Shown: positions 28,633 to 38,022 of the stretch, in pieces
Layout: every line of letters starts with the position of its first letter
Position numbering within the stretch: the first letter of the stretch is position 1
Origin: Rhizomicrobium sp.
GTDB taxonomy: Bacteria > Pseudomonadota > Alphaproteobacteria > Micropepsales > Micropepsaceae
Reading direction: 5' to 3'
DNA: 64,000 bases
Assembly: GCA_037200385.1 (NCBI GenBank)
Contig: JBBCGL010000001.1
Coordinates: 3,239,418 to 3,303,417, forward strand
Made by a program: the position numbers and the translations under genes
The notes under the pieces: generated by a model
Told to the model about the DNA's origin: nothing
Databases searched by the model: none
What the model saw: only the letters and a program-made list of their open reading frames with translations

Positions 28633-28692
28633 CGGGAACCTTCGCAGATGCCGTCCGTTGCGTCCTTGGTCCACGAGACGATGCGGGGAATC

Positions 28693-28911
28693 ATGCGCGG
28701 TTTGACGGTATTGGGAGTCGTGCTCGTCGTGCTGGGTGTCGGTGCGCTGCTGTTCGGGCATTTCAGCTACAGCGAAACCAAGCCCGTGCTGAGCGCGGGA
28801 CCGATCCAGGTCAATTCGCAGGAGGACCACACGGTCTGGATTCCGACCGCGGCGGGAATCATCGTGATCCTGGCCGGGCTGGGCATGGTGTTCGCGGGAC
28901 GCCGCGCCTGA
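28693..28911 (+). CDS. Small membrane protein
   Basis: A 72-residue product with two TM helices (about 1-20 and 48-68) from the ATG at 28693, which is preceded by GGGGA; starts at 28681 or 28648 add up to 15 residues. The central segment includes ETKPVLSAGPIQV and DHTVWIPTAAG. Similar tiny two-helix proteins (DUF3185-like) are common; function unknown. Confidence 0.6.
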   Translation: MRGLTVLGVVLVVLGVGALLFGHFSYSETKPVLSAGPIQVNSQEDHTVWIPTAAGIIVILAGLGMVFAGRRA

Positions 28912-28940
28912 ACCCGGCGCAAACCCTTGGCGATCTCGAC

Positions 28941-28966
28941 TCGTGATACCCCTTGCGATATCACGA
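28941..28966. promoter_or_regulatory. Mo-box-like (ModE-type) operator before modA
   Basis: TCGTGATA (28941-28948) and TATCACGA (28959-28966) are perfect 8-bp arms separated by 10 bp. Read as two 10-bp half-sites around 6 bp, it matches the layout of the ModE box (TCGcTATATA-N6-TATATAaCGA) at its outer positions. It ends 26 bp before the modA ATG. Repression by a molybdate-bound ModE-type regulator is inferred; no modE gene is in the window. Confidence 0.55.
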
Positions 28967-28992
28967 TGGGCGATTTCAGCCGGGGAATTTCC

Positions 28993-29763
28993 ATGACATT
29001 CGGACGGTTTTTGCGCGCGGGCTTCGCGGCCGCATTGCTGGTTCTCGCGCCGGTCGCGGCGCAGGCCGGGATCACGGTGTTCGCGGCGGCATCGCTGACC
29101 GATGCGCTGGGCGATGTCGGCAAGGCCTATAAGGCGAAGACCGGCAACGACGTCGTGTTCTCCTTCGCCGCGTCGTCCGTGCTGGCCAAGCAGATCGAGG
29201 CCTCGGGCGGCGCCGACGCCTTCCTGTCGGCCGACACCGACTGGATGGATTATCTCGACAAGAAGGGCCTGATCGCGCCGGGCACGCGCAAGACCCTGCT
29301 GGGCAATCATCTCGTGCTGGTCGCGCCGGCGGACCAGGCCGTCGCCATCGTCATCGCGCCGCATTTCGATCTGCTGGGCGCGCTCAAGGGCGGCAAGCTG
29401 GCGGTGGCCGATCCGGCTTCGGTGCCGGCCGGCAAATATGCCAAGGCGGCACTGACCCAGCTCGGCGTGTGGGACAGCGTTTCGGGCCAGCTCGCGCCGG
29501 GCGAGAATGTGCGTGCCGCCCTCGCCTATGTCGCGCGAGGCGAGGCGCCGCTCGGCATCGTCTACACGACCGATGCGCTGGCCGAGAAAAAGGTGCACAT
29601 CGTCGCGACCTTCCCGGACGGGACGCACGCGCCGATCGTCTATCCCGCCACGCTGGTCAAGGACGGCAAGCCGGAAGCGCAGGCCTTCCTCGCCTTCCTG
29701 TCCGGGCCCGAAGCGCGTGCGATCTTCGAGAAGGACGGCTTCGTCATCCTCGGCAGCCCATAG
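28993..29763 (+). CDS. modA: Molybdate ABC transporter substrate-binding protein ModA
   Basis: A 256-residue periplasmic binding protein: signal peptide about 1-26, then GITVFAAASLTDALGDVGKAY, SFAASSVLAKQIEASGGADAF and VADPASVPAGKYAKAAL, all ModA signatures. It delivers molybdate or tungstate to ModBC. The modB and modC genes are not adjacent, which is unusual. ATG 28993 is chosen because the signal peptide begins there; an in-frame upstream extension adds an implausible polar leader. Confidence 0.92.
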   Translation: MTFGRFLRAGFAAALLVLAPVAAQAGITVFAAASLTDALGDVGKAYKAKTGNDVVFSFAASSVLAKQIEASGGADAFLSADTDWMDYLDKKGLIAPGTRKTLLGNHLVLVAPADQAVAIVIAPHFDLLGALKGGKLAVADPASVPAGKYAKAALTQLGVWDSVSGQLAPGENVRAALAYVARGEAPLGIVYTTDALAEKKVHIVATFPDGTHAPIVYPATLVKDGKPEAQAFLAFLSGPEARAIFEKDGFVILGSP

Positions 29764-29926
29764 CGCGCGGCTCGGTCTCGTGCGACTCCGCATGCCGCGT
29801 CCCCCGAGCGACGCGGCCGCATAGCGCCGCCGCCGGAGCACCTCATGACGCAGATGCGAAGGAGGCGCCACCTTGGCGGGCGCGCCTTCCTGCCTTAAGC
29901 ATCTGGGCAAAGAACCGGGGGGACGC

Positions 29927-30136
29927 ATGGCAGACAAACCGAAGCGCAGGGGGTTTCGCCCGCTCCATCTGCTGCTGCTCGTCCCCTATGCGGCGATCCT
30001 GTGGGTGCCGTCCTACAACCGCATCGAGCCGATGCTGGCCGGCATTCCCTTCTTCTACTGGTACCAGATGCTCTGGATCCTGCTCGGCGCCGCGGTGCTG
30101 ATCCCGATCTATCTGTCGGAGGAGCGGGGCCAGTGA
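29927..30136 (+). CDS. DUF3311 small membrane protein (symporter subunit)
   Basis: A 69-residue protein with two TM helices (about 12-30, 42-62) and the DUF3311 segment ILWVPSYNRIEPMLAGIPFFYWYQM. It is routinely encoded just before SSS-type monocarboxylate symporters and probably helps their assembly. GGGGGGACGC precedes ATG 29927; its stop overlaps the GTG of the symporter (GTGA). Confidence 0.88.
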   Translation: MADKPKRRGFRPLHLLLLVPYAAILWVPSYNRIEPMLAGIPFFYWYQMLWILLGAAVLIPIYLSEERGQ

Positions 30137-31692
30137 AGCAGAACGTCACCGCCATCGTCGTCTTCGTCGTCCTCTTCGCGTTCGTGACGATCATCGGCTT
30201 CTTCGCGGCGCGCTGGCGCCGCGGCGATCTCAACCAGCTCGCCGAGTGGGGCCTGGGCGGGCGGCGCTTCGGCACCGTTGTCACCTGGTTCCTCTTGGGC
30301 GGCGATCTCTACACCGCCTATACCTTCATCGCCGTGCCGGCGGTGCTGTTCGGCGCGGGCGCCACCGGGTTCTTCGCGGTGCCCTATACGATCCTCGTCT
30401 ATCCCCTGCTCTTCGCGGTCTTCCCGCGGCTGTGGGCGGTGGCGCGCGCCAAGGGCTACGTCACGGCGGCGGATTTCGTGCGCGGGCGCTTCGGCAACGG
30501 CACGCTGGCGCTGGCGGTCGCGGTCACCGGCATCGTCGCGACCATGCCCTATATCGCGCTGCAGCTCGTCGGCATGGAGGTCGTGATCGCGGCGCTGGGG
30601 ATCAAGATGGATGTCGCGATGCCGCTGCTGGGCACGGTCCACGACTTCCCGCTGGTGATCGCCTTCGTCGTGCTGGCGCTCTACACCTATTCGAGCGGCT
30701 TGCGGGCGCCGGCGCTGATCGCGGTGGTGAAGGACTTCCTGCTCTATGTGACGGTGATCGCCGCGATCATCATCATCCCGGCGGAGCTCGGCGGCTTCGG
30801 CAAGATCTTCGCCGCGGCCGATCCCAAGACCCTGATCCTGGGTCCGGCGACGGCCACCAGCCTGGGGCCGCAGGCGGGCTATGCGACCTTGGCGCTCGGC
30901 TCGACCCTGGCGCTGTTCCTCTATCCGCACGCGGTGACGGGATTGCTCAGCTCTTCGAGCCGGCATGTCGTGCGGCGCAACGCCGTCGTGCTGCCGGCCT
31001 ATTCCTTCGCGCTGGGGCTGATCGCGCTGCTCGGCACGATGGCGGTGGCGGCCGGGGTGAAGGCGATGCCGGAATATGCCGCGGGCTTCAAAGCCTTCGG
31101 CAACAATTTCGCCGTCGCGGCGCTGCTCCTGCACATGTTCCCGAGCTGGTTCGCCGGCGTCGCCTTCGCGGCGATCGCGATCGGCGCGCTGGTGCCGGCC
31201 GCGATCATGTCGATCGCCTGCGCCAATCTCTTCACCCGCAACATCTACCGCGAATATATCGAGCCCAATTGCGATCCGGCGCGCGAGGCGCAGGTCGCCA
31301 AGATCGTCTCGCTGGTGGTCAAGCTGGGGGCGCTGTTCTTCGTGATCGAGCTGCCGACATCCTATGCGATCAGCCTGCAGCTGCTGGGCGGGATCATCAT
31401 CATCCAGACCCTGCCGAGCGTGCTGTTCGGCCTCTATACCAACCGGCTCAATCCTTGGGCGCTGCTGGCGGGCTGGGGCGCCGGGATCGGCAGCGGCGTC
31501 TGGATGGCGAGCCAGCTTGCGCTGAAGACGCAGATCTATCCGCTGACGCTCTTCGGCTACACCTTCCCGTGCTATGCGGCGCTGTCGTCGCTCGTGCTCA
31601 ACATCGCGGTGAGCGTGGCCCTGAGCTGGGTGTTCAATGCCGTGCTGCGCACCCCGCCCAGCGATGCGACGGCGGAGGCCGATTACGCGTGA
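30133..31692 (+). CDS. Sodium:solute symporter (monocarboxylate/acetate type, MctP-like)
   Basis: A 519-residue SSS-family permease with about 13 TM helices. The loop LAEWGLGGRRFGTVVTWFLLGGDLYTAYTFIAVP is characteristic of the MctP/ActP branch that takes up acetate, pyruvate or lactate. A GTG start overlaps the DUF3311 stop, which favours a joint unit. Substrate within this branch cannot be decided from sequence. Confidence 0.9.
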   Translation: MKQNVTAIVVFVVLFAFVTIIGFFAARWRRGDLNQLAEWGLGGRRFGTVVTWFLLGGDLYTAYTFIAVPAVLFGAGATGFFAVPYTILVYPLLFAVFPRLWAVARAKGYVTAADFVRGRFGNGTLALAVAVTGIVATMPYIALQLVGMEVVIAALGIKMDVAMPLLGTVHDFPLVIAFVVLALYTYSSGLRAPALIAVVKDFLLYVTVIAAIIIIPAELGGFGKIFAAADPKTLILGPATATSLGPQAGYATLALGSTLALFLYPHAVTGLLSSSSRHVVRRNAVVLPAYSFALGLIALLGTMAVAAGVKAMPEYAAGFKAFGNNFAVAALLLHMFPSWFAGVAFAAIAIGALVPAAIMSIACANLFTRNIYREYIEPNCDPAREAQVAKIVSLVVKLGALFFVIELPTSYAISLQLLGGIIIIQTLPSVLFGLYTNRLNPWALLAGWGAGIGSGVWMASQLALKTQIYPLTLFGYTFPCYAALSSLVLNIAVSVALSWVFNAVLRTPPSDATAEADYA

Positions 31693-31696
31693 GCGG

Positions 31697-31900
31697 TCAG
31701 GCGGCGTCCGGCACCCGGGCGGCGAGGCCGTCATGCGCGGGGTCGGGCAGCGCCGGCGTCACGTCGAACACGGCATAGCCGAGCGCGCGGAGCCGCTGGA
31801 CCTGCGCCAAGGCCATGTCGGCCCCGTTGGGCACGACCATGACCACGACGCTCCAGGGCGCCTCGGGCCGGCGGTATCGGATCGTATAGGTGATGCTCAT
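31697..31900 (-). CDS. Small hypothetical protein
   Basis: A 67-residue protein, MSITYTIRYRRPEAPWSVVV..., with alternating hydrophobic strands and GGAA 7 bp before ATG 31900. Its stop lies 4 bp from the convergent symporter stop. No domain recognised. Codon use fits the neighbourhood, so it is probably a real gene. Confidence 0.55.
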   Translation of the reverse strand: MSITYTIRYRRPEAPWSVVVMVVPNGADMALAQVQRLRALGYAVFDVTPALPDPAHDGLAARVPDAA

Positions 31901-31962
31901 GGGAATGTTCCGGCGCGCCGTTCGACGCGCCGGATTTCCGTCGCCGTTGCGGGCGACGTGGT

Positions 31963-32265
31963 CTAGCGGGTCCGCCAGCCCTTGTCATGGTCGCGGGTGT
32001 GCTTCCAGCCGTGGAAATTGGCGCCGTGGCTGCGATAGTTCTGGTAGTCGTTCTGGTTCGCCCAGTTGTGCCAGTGATGCCCGGTATCCCAATAGCCGTC
32101 ATTGTAGCCGAAGGCGACCGTGCCGATGTCGATCGACAGGGCACTGCCATGGCCGCTGTGGCGGTGGCTGTTGTCGCTGCCGAAATCGACGCGGGCGGCA
32201 CTGGCCGCACCGGCGCTCAGCGCGACAGCAGCGGCGGCGAGCAACAGGCTCATCTTGTTCAACAT
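31963..32265 (-). CDS. Small secreted His-rich protein
   Basis: A 100-residue protein with a signal peptide ending ASA-A near residue 23. The 77-residue mature part is rich in His, Trp, Asn and Asp (GYWDTGHHWHNWANQNDYQN) with no domain known to me. Metal binding is possible. A divergent histidine kinase gene lies upstream, with about 175 bp between starts. Confidence 0.65.
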   Translation of the reverse strand: MLNKMSLLLAAAAVALSAGAASAARVDFGSDNSHRHSGHGSALSIDIGTVAFGYNDGYWDTGHHWHNWANQNDYQNYRSHGANFHGWKHTRDHDKGWRTR

Positions 32266-32441
32266 TGTCTTTTCCTTGAGAGATGCCCGCGCGAGGTTCC
32301 GAAGGGAAATAGCGCAGGTTAGGGCGAGCGCCCGAAGCGCCGGCTCGCAGAGGGAACTCGCAGAACCGGCTTTCGATCCGCCGCGCTTTGCTATCGCCCG
32401 CACAAGAGCCTAGGGTCGCGGCGATTTCGGAAAGACAGACG

Positions 32442-33515
32442 TTGCAAAAGCTCTTCGAGCAGGTCGAAGACGCGCGTGCGCTCGCGCAGATCATCGTGGA
32501 CACGGTGCGGGAGCCGGTGCTCGTACTGGACGAGGATTTCCGGATCCTGTTTGCAAGCGCCTCGTTTCGCACCGCGTTCCAGCTCGACCCAAGCGACGTG
32601 ACCGACCGGCAATTGTTCGCGCTGGACGGCGGCGCCTGGGACATCCTGGCCCTGCGCGGCCTGCACGACGCCGTCGGGCGCCGGCAGGACATCGGCGCGC
32701 CCATCGAGATCGCGCACGACTTCCCGCGCATCGGTCACCGCGTCCTGCAGATGCACGCCCGCACCGTGGCGCACAAGCCGAATGCGCGGCCGGCCGTCAT
32801 CCTGAACATCGAGGACATCACCGAGCGCCGCGCGGTCGAAATCGAGAAGGAGCAGCTGAAGCTCCAGGCCGACGAGCTGGTGCTGCACAAGGAGATGCTG
32901 CTGGAGGAGATGCAGCACCGCATCGTCAACAGCCTGCAGATCATCGCGAGCATCCTGATGCTGAAGGCCCGGGCGGTGAATTCGGAAGAGACGCGCCAGC
33001 ATCTGCAGGACGCGCATCGCCGCGTGATCTCGGTCGCGGCGGTCCAGCGCCACCTGCACAGCACCGGCCGCGACGAGATGATCGAGATCAAGCCTTATCT
33101 GACCAAGCTTTGCGCCTCGCTGGCCGAGTCCATGATCGGCGAGGACCAGGCGGCGACGCTGACGGTCCTTGCCGATGCGGGCCAGTTTGCGTCGGCGGAC
33201 GCTGTCAGCCTCGGTCTGATCGTGACCGAGCTCGTCATCAATGCGCTGAAATATGCCTTTCCCAGCCAGCCGGCCGATGCGGCGGTGACGGTCCGGTATG
33301 AGGTGAGCGGCGCCGACTGGAAGCTCACCGTCGGCGACAATGGCGTCGGGCGGCGCGACGGCGCCACGCCGGCCAAGGGCGGGCTCGGCACCAGCCTGGT
33401 GAGCGCGCTGGCCAACCAGCTCAATGCCAAGGTCGAAACGGAGAGTTCGCCGCAGGGCATGGTGGTGACCGTCACCCACACCACCTTCGTCTCGCGCTTT
33501 GCGCCGGTGGCGTGA
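32442..33515 (+). CDS. PAS sensor histidine kinase, HisKA_2 (HWE-related) type
   Basis: A 357-residue cytosolic kinase. A PAS domain (about 10-125: VREPVLVLDEDFRILFAS) is followed by the HisKA_2 dimerisation helix LLEEMQHRIVNSLQIIASIL with His159, the N-box ELVINALKYAF and G-boxes GDNGVG and KGGLGTSLV. This class often acts in alphaproteobacterial stress or light signalling. No ATG is available; TTG 32442 is preferred for its GGAAAG 7 bp upstream, with TTG 32388 as alternative. Its stop overlaps the next gene. Confidence 0.85.
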   Translation: MQKLFEQVEDARALAQIIVDTVREPVLVLDEDFRILFASASFRTAFQLDPSDVTDRQLFALDGGAWDILALRGLHDAVGRRQDIGAPIEIAHDFPRIGHRVLQMHARTVAHKPNARPAVILNIEDITERRAVEIEKEQLKLQADELVLHKEMLLEEMQHRIVNSLQIIASILMLKARAVNSEETRQHLQDAHRRVISVAAVQRHLHSTGRDEMIEIKPYLTKLCASLAESMIGEDQAATLTVLADAGQFASADAVSLGLIVTELVINALKYAFPSQPADAAVTVRYEVSGADWKLTVGDNGVGRRDGATPAKGGLGTSLVSALANQLNAKVETESSPQGMVVTVTHTTFVSRFAPVA

Positions 33516-33718
33516 TGGACCGGATTCCGCGGGCCGACGAGCTGAGCGACGGCGAGATGAAGGCCCTGCGCGACGTCATCACGCGCAGCGTGATCCCCGT
33601 CGCGACCGTGCCGAAAGCGAGCCGCGAGCGCCTGATCGCGCTCGGCCTGATAACGGGCGGCATGGGCCTGCTGATGCCGACGCCGGCCGGGCGGATCGTC
33701 GCGCGGATGCTGCAATAG
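33515..33718 (+). CDS. Small hypothetical protein downstream of the kinase
   Basis: A 67-residue protein (ATG 33515, one base overlap with the kinase stop; a GTG lies one codon earlier). Contains MKALRDVITRSVIPVATVPKA and a C-terminal helix-wing pattern LIALGLITGGMGLLMPTPAGR that could be a small winged helix. Tight overlap with the kinase suggests a linked role. Confidence 0.55.
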   Translation: MDRIPRADELSDGEMKALRDVITRSVIPVATVPKASRERLIALGLITGGMGLLMPTPAGRIVARMLQ

Positions 33719-33742
33719 GCGGCCCGCAGCGCCGAAGCCGCT

Positions 33743-34240
33743 TCAGGCAGGCTTCGGATCGTCGCCGGTCAGGATCGTGTCCAGCGCGAGCAGGAGCACG
33801 CCCAGCGAGATGAAGATGTCGGCCGGGTTGCAGACGAAGAGCGGCCACGCGCCCAGGCGCAGCACCAGGAAATCGAACACCGCGCCATGGCTCAGGCGGT
33901 CGACCATGTTGCCCAGCGCGCCGCCGACGATCAGGCCCAGCCCGCCCGCGACGATCGGCTTGGAGGTGCGGAACGCCATCGCCGCGAAGATGAGAATGAT
34001 GCCGGCCAGCAGCAAGGCCAGCACCGCGCTGCCGGCGGCGCCGCTCTGCCAGAACAGGTTGAACGAGACGCCGTGATTGCGGGCGTAGTGGGTCTCAGCC
34101 AGGCCCGGGATCAGGACGCGATCGTCCCAGTCATGGGCAAGGACCAGCCGCTTGATGGTGATGTCGAGCGCCGCGGCGGCCACGATGGCCGAGGCCGCGA
34201 TCAGCCGCGGCTTTGTGAGATAGGAGCTAATGCGCAGCAT
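33743..34240 (-). CDS. lspA: Lipoprotein signal peptidase LspA
   Basis: A 165-residue aspartyl protease with four TM helices that cleaves lipoprotein signal peptides in the inner membrane. The two catalytic Asp lie in GNMVDRLSHGAVFDF and NPADIFISLG. The early motif LDITIKRLVL matches the conserved D-x-x-x-K region. The start overlaps the end of polA by 14 bp, suggesting they are transcribed together. Confidence 0.93.
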   Translation of the reverse strand: MLRISSYLTKPRLIAASAIVAAAALDITIKRLVLAHDWDDRVLIPGLAETHYARNHGVSFNLFWQSGAAGSAVLALLLAGIILIFAAMAFRTSKPIVAGGLGLIVGGALGNMVDRLSHGAVFDFLVLRLGAWPLFVCNPADIFISLGVLLLALDTILTGDDPKPA

Positions 34241-37124
34241 CCCAATTCAGGGCCGCGCGGGCGTCGACGGTCAGCGGCACCGAGAGCTGGACCGCGGGCA
34301 GCGCCGCCTTTTCCATCACCGACTTCGCGATCGCCTGGGTCTTCTCGACCTCCGCGTCGGTCGCCTCGAAGATCAACTCGTCATGCACCTGCAGCAGCAT
34401 GCGCGCCTTGAGCTTCTTCCCGGCCAGCGCGTCCGGCATGCGGACCATGGCGCGGCGGATGATGTCGGCGGCGGTGCCTTGGATCGGCGCGTTGATCGCG
34501 GCCCGCTCCGCCCCACCGCGATGCGCCGGCACCGGCGAGCGGATTTCGCGGATATGGACGCGGCGGCCGAACAGCGTCTCGACATAGCCGTGCTCGCGCG
34601 CGAAGGCCTTGGTCGCCTCCATGTAGTCGCGGATGCCGGGGAAGCGCAGGAAATATTTCTTGATGTAGTCGTCCGCCTCGCCCCGCGGGATCGAAAGCTG
34701 GTTGGCGAGGCCGAAGGCCGAGATACCGTAAACGATGCCGAAATTGATCGCCTTGGCGCGCCGCCGCGTCTCCGCCGGCATGCCCTTGATCGGGACCTGG
34801 AAGATTTCCGACGCGGTCATCGCGTGGATGTCGAGCTCCTCGGCGAAGGCCTTCTTCAATTGCGGGATGTCGGCGATATGCGCCAGGAGACGCAGCTCGA
34901 TCTGGCTGTAGTCCGCGCTGATCAGCTTGGCGCCCTTCGGCGCGATGAAGGCCTGGCGGATGCGGCGGCCTTCCTCGGTGCGCACCGGGATGTTCTGCAG
35001 GTTGGGATCGGTCGAGGCGAGGCGGCCGGTCGACGTCGCGCCCATCGCGTAAGACGTGTGCACGCGGCCGGTCTTGGCATTGACGTAGGTCGGCAGCGCA
35101 TCGGTGTAGGTGCCGCGCAGCTTGGCGAGGCCGCGCCACTCCAGGACGGTCTTGGCGATGGGATGGCCCTGGGCCGCGACGTCTTCCAGCACGTCGGAAT
35201 CGGTCGACCAGGCGCCGGTCTTGGTCTTGCGCCCGCCTTCGAGCTTGAACTTGCCGAACAGGATGTCACCGAGCTGCTTGGGCGAGCCGATGTTGAATTC
35301 CTCGCCCGCGAGCTTGTGGATCTCGGTCTCCATCTTCGCCTGCGCCTTGGCGAAATCGTTGGAGAGGCGGCGCAGCATGTCGGGATCGATCATCACCCCG
35401 GCCCGCTCCATGTCGGCGAGCACGGTGACGAGGGGACGCTCCAGCGTCTCGTAGACCGTCACTTTCTTCTGGGCCGCCAGGCGCGCCTTCAGCAGCAGCC
35501 AGAGCCGTAGCGTGACGTCGGCATCCTCGCCCGAATAGCGCGTCGCGGCCTTCACCGGCACGCAGTCGAAGGTGACCTTGTCCTTCCCCTTGCCGGCGAC
35601 ATCGGCGAAGGAGATCGGCTTGTGGCTCAGATGCAGCTCCGACAGCTCGTCCATGCCGTGGCCGTGCAGGCCACCGTCGAGGACATAGGAGATCAGCATC
35701 GTGTCGTCGTAAGGCGCGACGCGGATGCCGCGCTGCGCGAAGATCAGGAAATCGTATTTGAGGTTCTGCGCGATCTTGAGGATCGACGGGTCTTCGAGCA
35801 GCGGCTTCAGCCGGGCCAGGACGTCCGCCTCGTCCATCTGCACGATGTCGCCGGCCTGGGCGAGGTCGAGGCCGTCGCCCTTGCGATGGCCGCAGGGGAT
35901 GTAGCAGGCCTCGCCCGGCGCCACCGCCAGCGACACGCCGCACAAGCCGGCCACCATGGCATCCAGGCCCGTCGTCTCGGTGTCGACGCAGACATGGCCC
36001 TCCTCGCGGGCGCGCGCGATCCAGGCGTCGAGGTCCTTGGCGGTCGTGACCGTCTTGTAGGCGTCGAGGTCGATGGGCTTGAGGATCGCGGCACGATCCG
36101 CCACGGCGCCGACCTGGGATTCGACGGTCTGCGGCGTCTCCTTCTCCGCCTGCTTGACCACGCGGTTGGCGGCGGTGGCGGAGGGTTCGACCGTCGGTGC
36201 GATAGCTTCGGTGTCTTCGACACCGAAATGCGCCGCGACCCGCCTGGTGATGGAATTGAACTCCATCCCCTTGAGGAACGCGATCAGGGTCTGCGGCTCG
36301 GGGTCGTGGACCGCGAACCGGTCGATGGTCTCGGGATATTTCGCGTTGTCGTCGAGCGTCACCAGCCGCTTGGAGATGCGGGCGTTCTCGGCGTTCTCGA
36401 TCAGGGTCTCGCGGCGCTTGGGCTGCTTGATCTCGCCGGCATGCGCCAGCAGGGTTTCGAGATCGCCGTACTGGTTGATCAGCTCGGCCGCGGTCTTGAT
36501 GCCGATGCCGCGCACGCCGGGGACGTTGTCGACGCTGTCGCCGGCCAGGGCCTGGACCTCGATCACCTTCGACGGCGGGACGCCGAATTTCTCCATCACC
36601 TCGGCCGAGCCGATGCGCTTGTTCTTCATGGTGTCGAACAGTTCGACCTTGCCGTCCTCCACCAGCTGCATCAGGTCCTTGTCGGAGGAGATGATGGTGC
36701 AGCGCGCCCCGGCCTCGCGCGCCAGCCGCGCATAGGTCGCGATCAGGTCGTCGGCCTCGAAGCCGTCCTGCTCGACGCAGGAGACGCCGAAGGCGCGGGT
36801 CGCGTCGCGCACCAGCGGGAATTGCGGGATCAGGTCCTCCGGCGGCGGCGGACGGTTGGCCTTGTACTGGTCGTAGATCGTGTTGCGGAAGGTCACGGCG
36901 CCGGCGTCGAACACGACCGCCAGATGCGTCGGCGCATCCTCGCCCTTCATGTCCTCGAGGAGCTTCCACATCATGTTGCAGTAGCCGCTGACCGCGCCGA
37001 CCGGCAGGCCGTCGGATTTGCGCGTGAGCGGGGGAAGCGCATGATAGGCGCGGAACAGATAGCCCGAGCCGTCGACCAGGTAGAGGTGATCGCCCGTCTG
37101 CAATGCCTTGACCGGCTTGCTCAA
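34227..37124 (-). CDS. polA: DNA polymerase I
   Basis: A 965-residue Pol I. The N-terminal 5'-3' exonuclease (about 1-300) has HLYLVDGSGYLFRAYHALP. The central 3'-5' exonuclease keeps the D-x-E core (CVDTETTGLDAMV), so proofreading is probably active. The polymerase domain has motif A ISADYSQIELRLLAH and motif C LLQVHDELIFE. The start is inferred as TTG 37124, overlapping the stop of the upstream zf-CHCC gene (TTGA); no ATG fits the conserved N-terminus, and the open frame extends further upstream without meaning. Confidence 0.95.
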   Translation of the reverse strand: MSKPVKALQTGDHLYLVDGSGYLFRAYHALPPLTRKSDGLPVGAVSGYCNMMWKLLEDMKGEDAPTHLAVVFDAGAVTFRNTIYDQYKANRPPPPEDLIPQFPLVRDATRAFGVSCVEQDGFEADDLIATYARLAREAGARCTIISSDKDLMQLVEDGKVELFDTMKNKRIGSAEVMEKFGVPPSKVIEVQALAGDSVDNVPGVRGIGIKTAAELINQYGDLETLLAHAGEIKQPKRRETLIENAENARISKRLVTLDDNAKYPETIDRFAVHDPEPQTLIAFLKGMEFNSITRRVAAHFGVEDTEAIAPTVEPSATAANRVVKQAEKETPQTVESQVGAVADRAAILKPIDLDAYKTVTTAKDLDAWIARAREEGHVCVDTETTGLDAMVAGLCGVSLAVAPGEACYIPCGHRKGDGLDLAQAGDIVQMDEADVLARLKPLLEDPSILKIAQNLKYDFLIFAQRGIRVAPYDDTMLISYVLDGGLHGHGMDELSELHLSHKPISFADVAGKGKDKVTFDCVPVKAATRYSGEDADVTLRLWLLLKARLAAQKKVTVYETLERPLVTVLADMERAGVMIDPDMLRRLSNDFAKAQAKMETEIHKLAGEEFNIGSPKQLGDILFGKFKLEGGRKTKTGAWSTDSDVLEDVAAQGHPIAKTVLEWRGLAKLRGTYTDALPTYVNAKTGRVHTSYAMGATSTGRLASTDPNLQNIPVRTEEGRRIRQAFIAPKGAKLISADYSQIELRLLAHIADIPQLKKAFAEELDIHAMTASEIFQVPIKGMPAETRRRAKAINFGIVYGISAFGLANQLSIPRGEADDYIKKYFLRFPGIRDYMEATKAFAREHGYVETLFGRRVHIREIRSPVPAHRGGAERAAINAPIQGTAADIIRRAMVRMPDALAGKKLKARMLLQVHDELIFEATDAEVEKTQAIAKSVMEKAALPAVQLSVPLTVDARAALNWDAAH

Positions 37125-37297
37125 TGCCGATGCGCTCCCGCCTTCAGGACGAATTTGCGGTCGCAATAGGGACATTCGACGAACGCCTCGTCCCCCATCT
37201 CGAGATAGACGCGGGGATGGCCGAGCGCGCCGCCGCTGCCGTCGCATTTGACACGGGTATCGTCGACTTCGATGATCTCGGGGGCTTCGATCGGCAT
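37121..37297 (-). CDS. Zinc-finger (zf-CHCC, NDUFS6-like) protein
   Basis: A 58-residue protein with the CHCC finger: VKCDGSGGALGHPRVYL then DEAFVECPYCDRKFVL (ligands C, H, C, C). It is the bacterial relative of the complex I subunit NDUFS6, and widespread in alphaproteobacteria. ATG 37297 starts MPIEAPEIIEVDD. Its stop overlaps the polA start by 4 bp. Confidence 0.88.
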   Translation of the reverse strand: MPIEAPEIIEVDDTRVKCDGSGGALGHPRVYLEMGDEAFVECPYCDRKFVLKAGAHRH

Positions 37298-37458
37298 GGC
37301 TTTCCCGCGGCTGATTTGGCAAGGCGGGCGGATCATACAAGTGCGCGGCGGCGCCGCAACGACCGTTTTTCTTCAAGGATTTCAATCGGCTGCGGGGTTC
37401 CCGGGCGGGCGCATACGGACGGGGTGACGGCGCCGGCGCCGGCGGCCTATCCTGTGTC

Positions 37459-38022
37459 ATGGTCACATTGAATCGCATCTATACGAAGACGGGCGACAAG
37501 GGCGAAACCGCGCTGGGCGACGGCACGCGCCGCCTCAAGCACGACTTGCGCGTCGCGGCCTATGGCACGGTGGACGAGACCAACGCCGCGATCGGCGTCG
37601 CGCGGCTGGCGGCGAGCGGCGCGCTCGACGCCATGCTCGGGCGGATCCAGAACGACCTGTTCGACCTGGGCGCCGACCTCGCCGCACCGGAGGACGGCCG
37701 GCGCGGGGCGACGCGTTTGCGCATCCTCGACAGCCAGGTCGAACGGCTGGAGCGCGAGATCGATGCGATGAATGAGAATCTGAAACCGCTCGATTCGTTT
37801 GTTCTACCGGGCGGCACGGCGGCGGCGGCGCATCTGCACCTGGCGCGCGCCATCGCGCGGCGGGCAGAGCGGCTGATCGTCGAGCTGGCACAGGTCGAGA
37901 CGGTGAGCGGCGCGGCGATCCGCTACATCAACCGCTTATCGGACCATCTGTTCGTCGCGAGCCGCTTCGCCAATGACGGCGGCGCCAAGGACGTGCTCTG
38001 GATCCCGGGCGCCAACCGTTAG
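37459..38022 (+). CDS. Cob(I)alamin adenosyltransferase, PduO type
   Basis: A 187-residue enzyme that adenosylates corrinoids with ATP. The N-terminal ATP motif YTKTGDKGETALGDG is followed by AAYGTVDETNAAIG, FVLPGGTAAAAHLHLARAI and RYINRLSDHLFVASRFAN, all PduO signatures. It implies B12-dependent metabolism in the host. It converges with the next gene, overlapping by 4 bp. Confidence 0.93.
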   Translation: MVTLNRIYTKTGDKGETALGDGTRRLKHDLRVAAYGTVDETNAAIGVARLAASGALDAMLGRIQNDLFDLGADLAAPEDGRRGATRLRILDSQVERLEREIDAMNENLKPLDSFVLPGGTAAAAHLHLARAIARRAERLIVELAQVETVSGAAIRYINRLSDHLFVASRFANDGGAKDVLWIPGANR

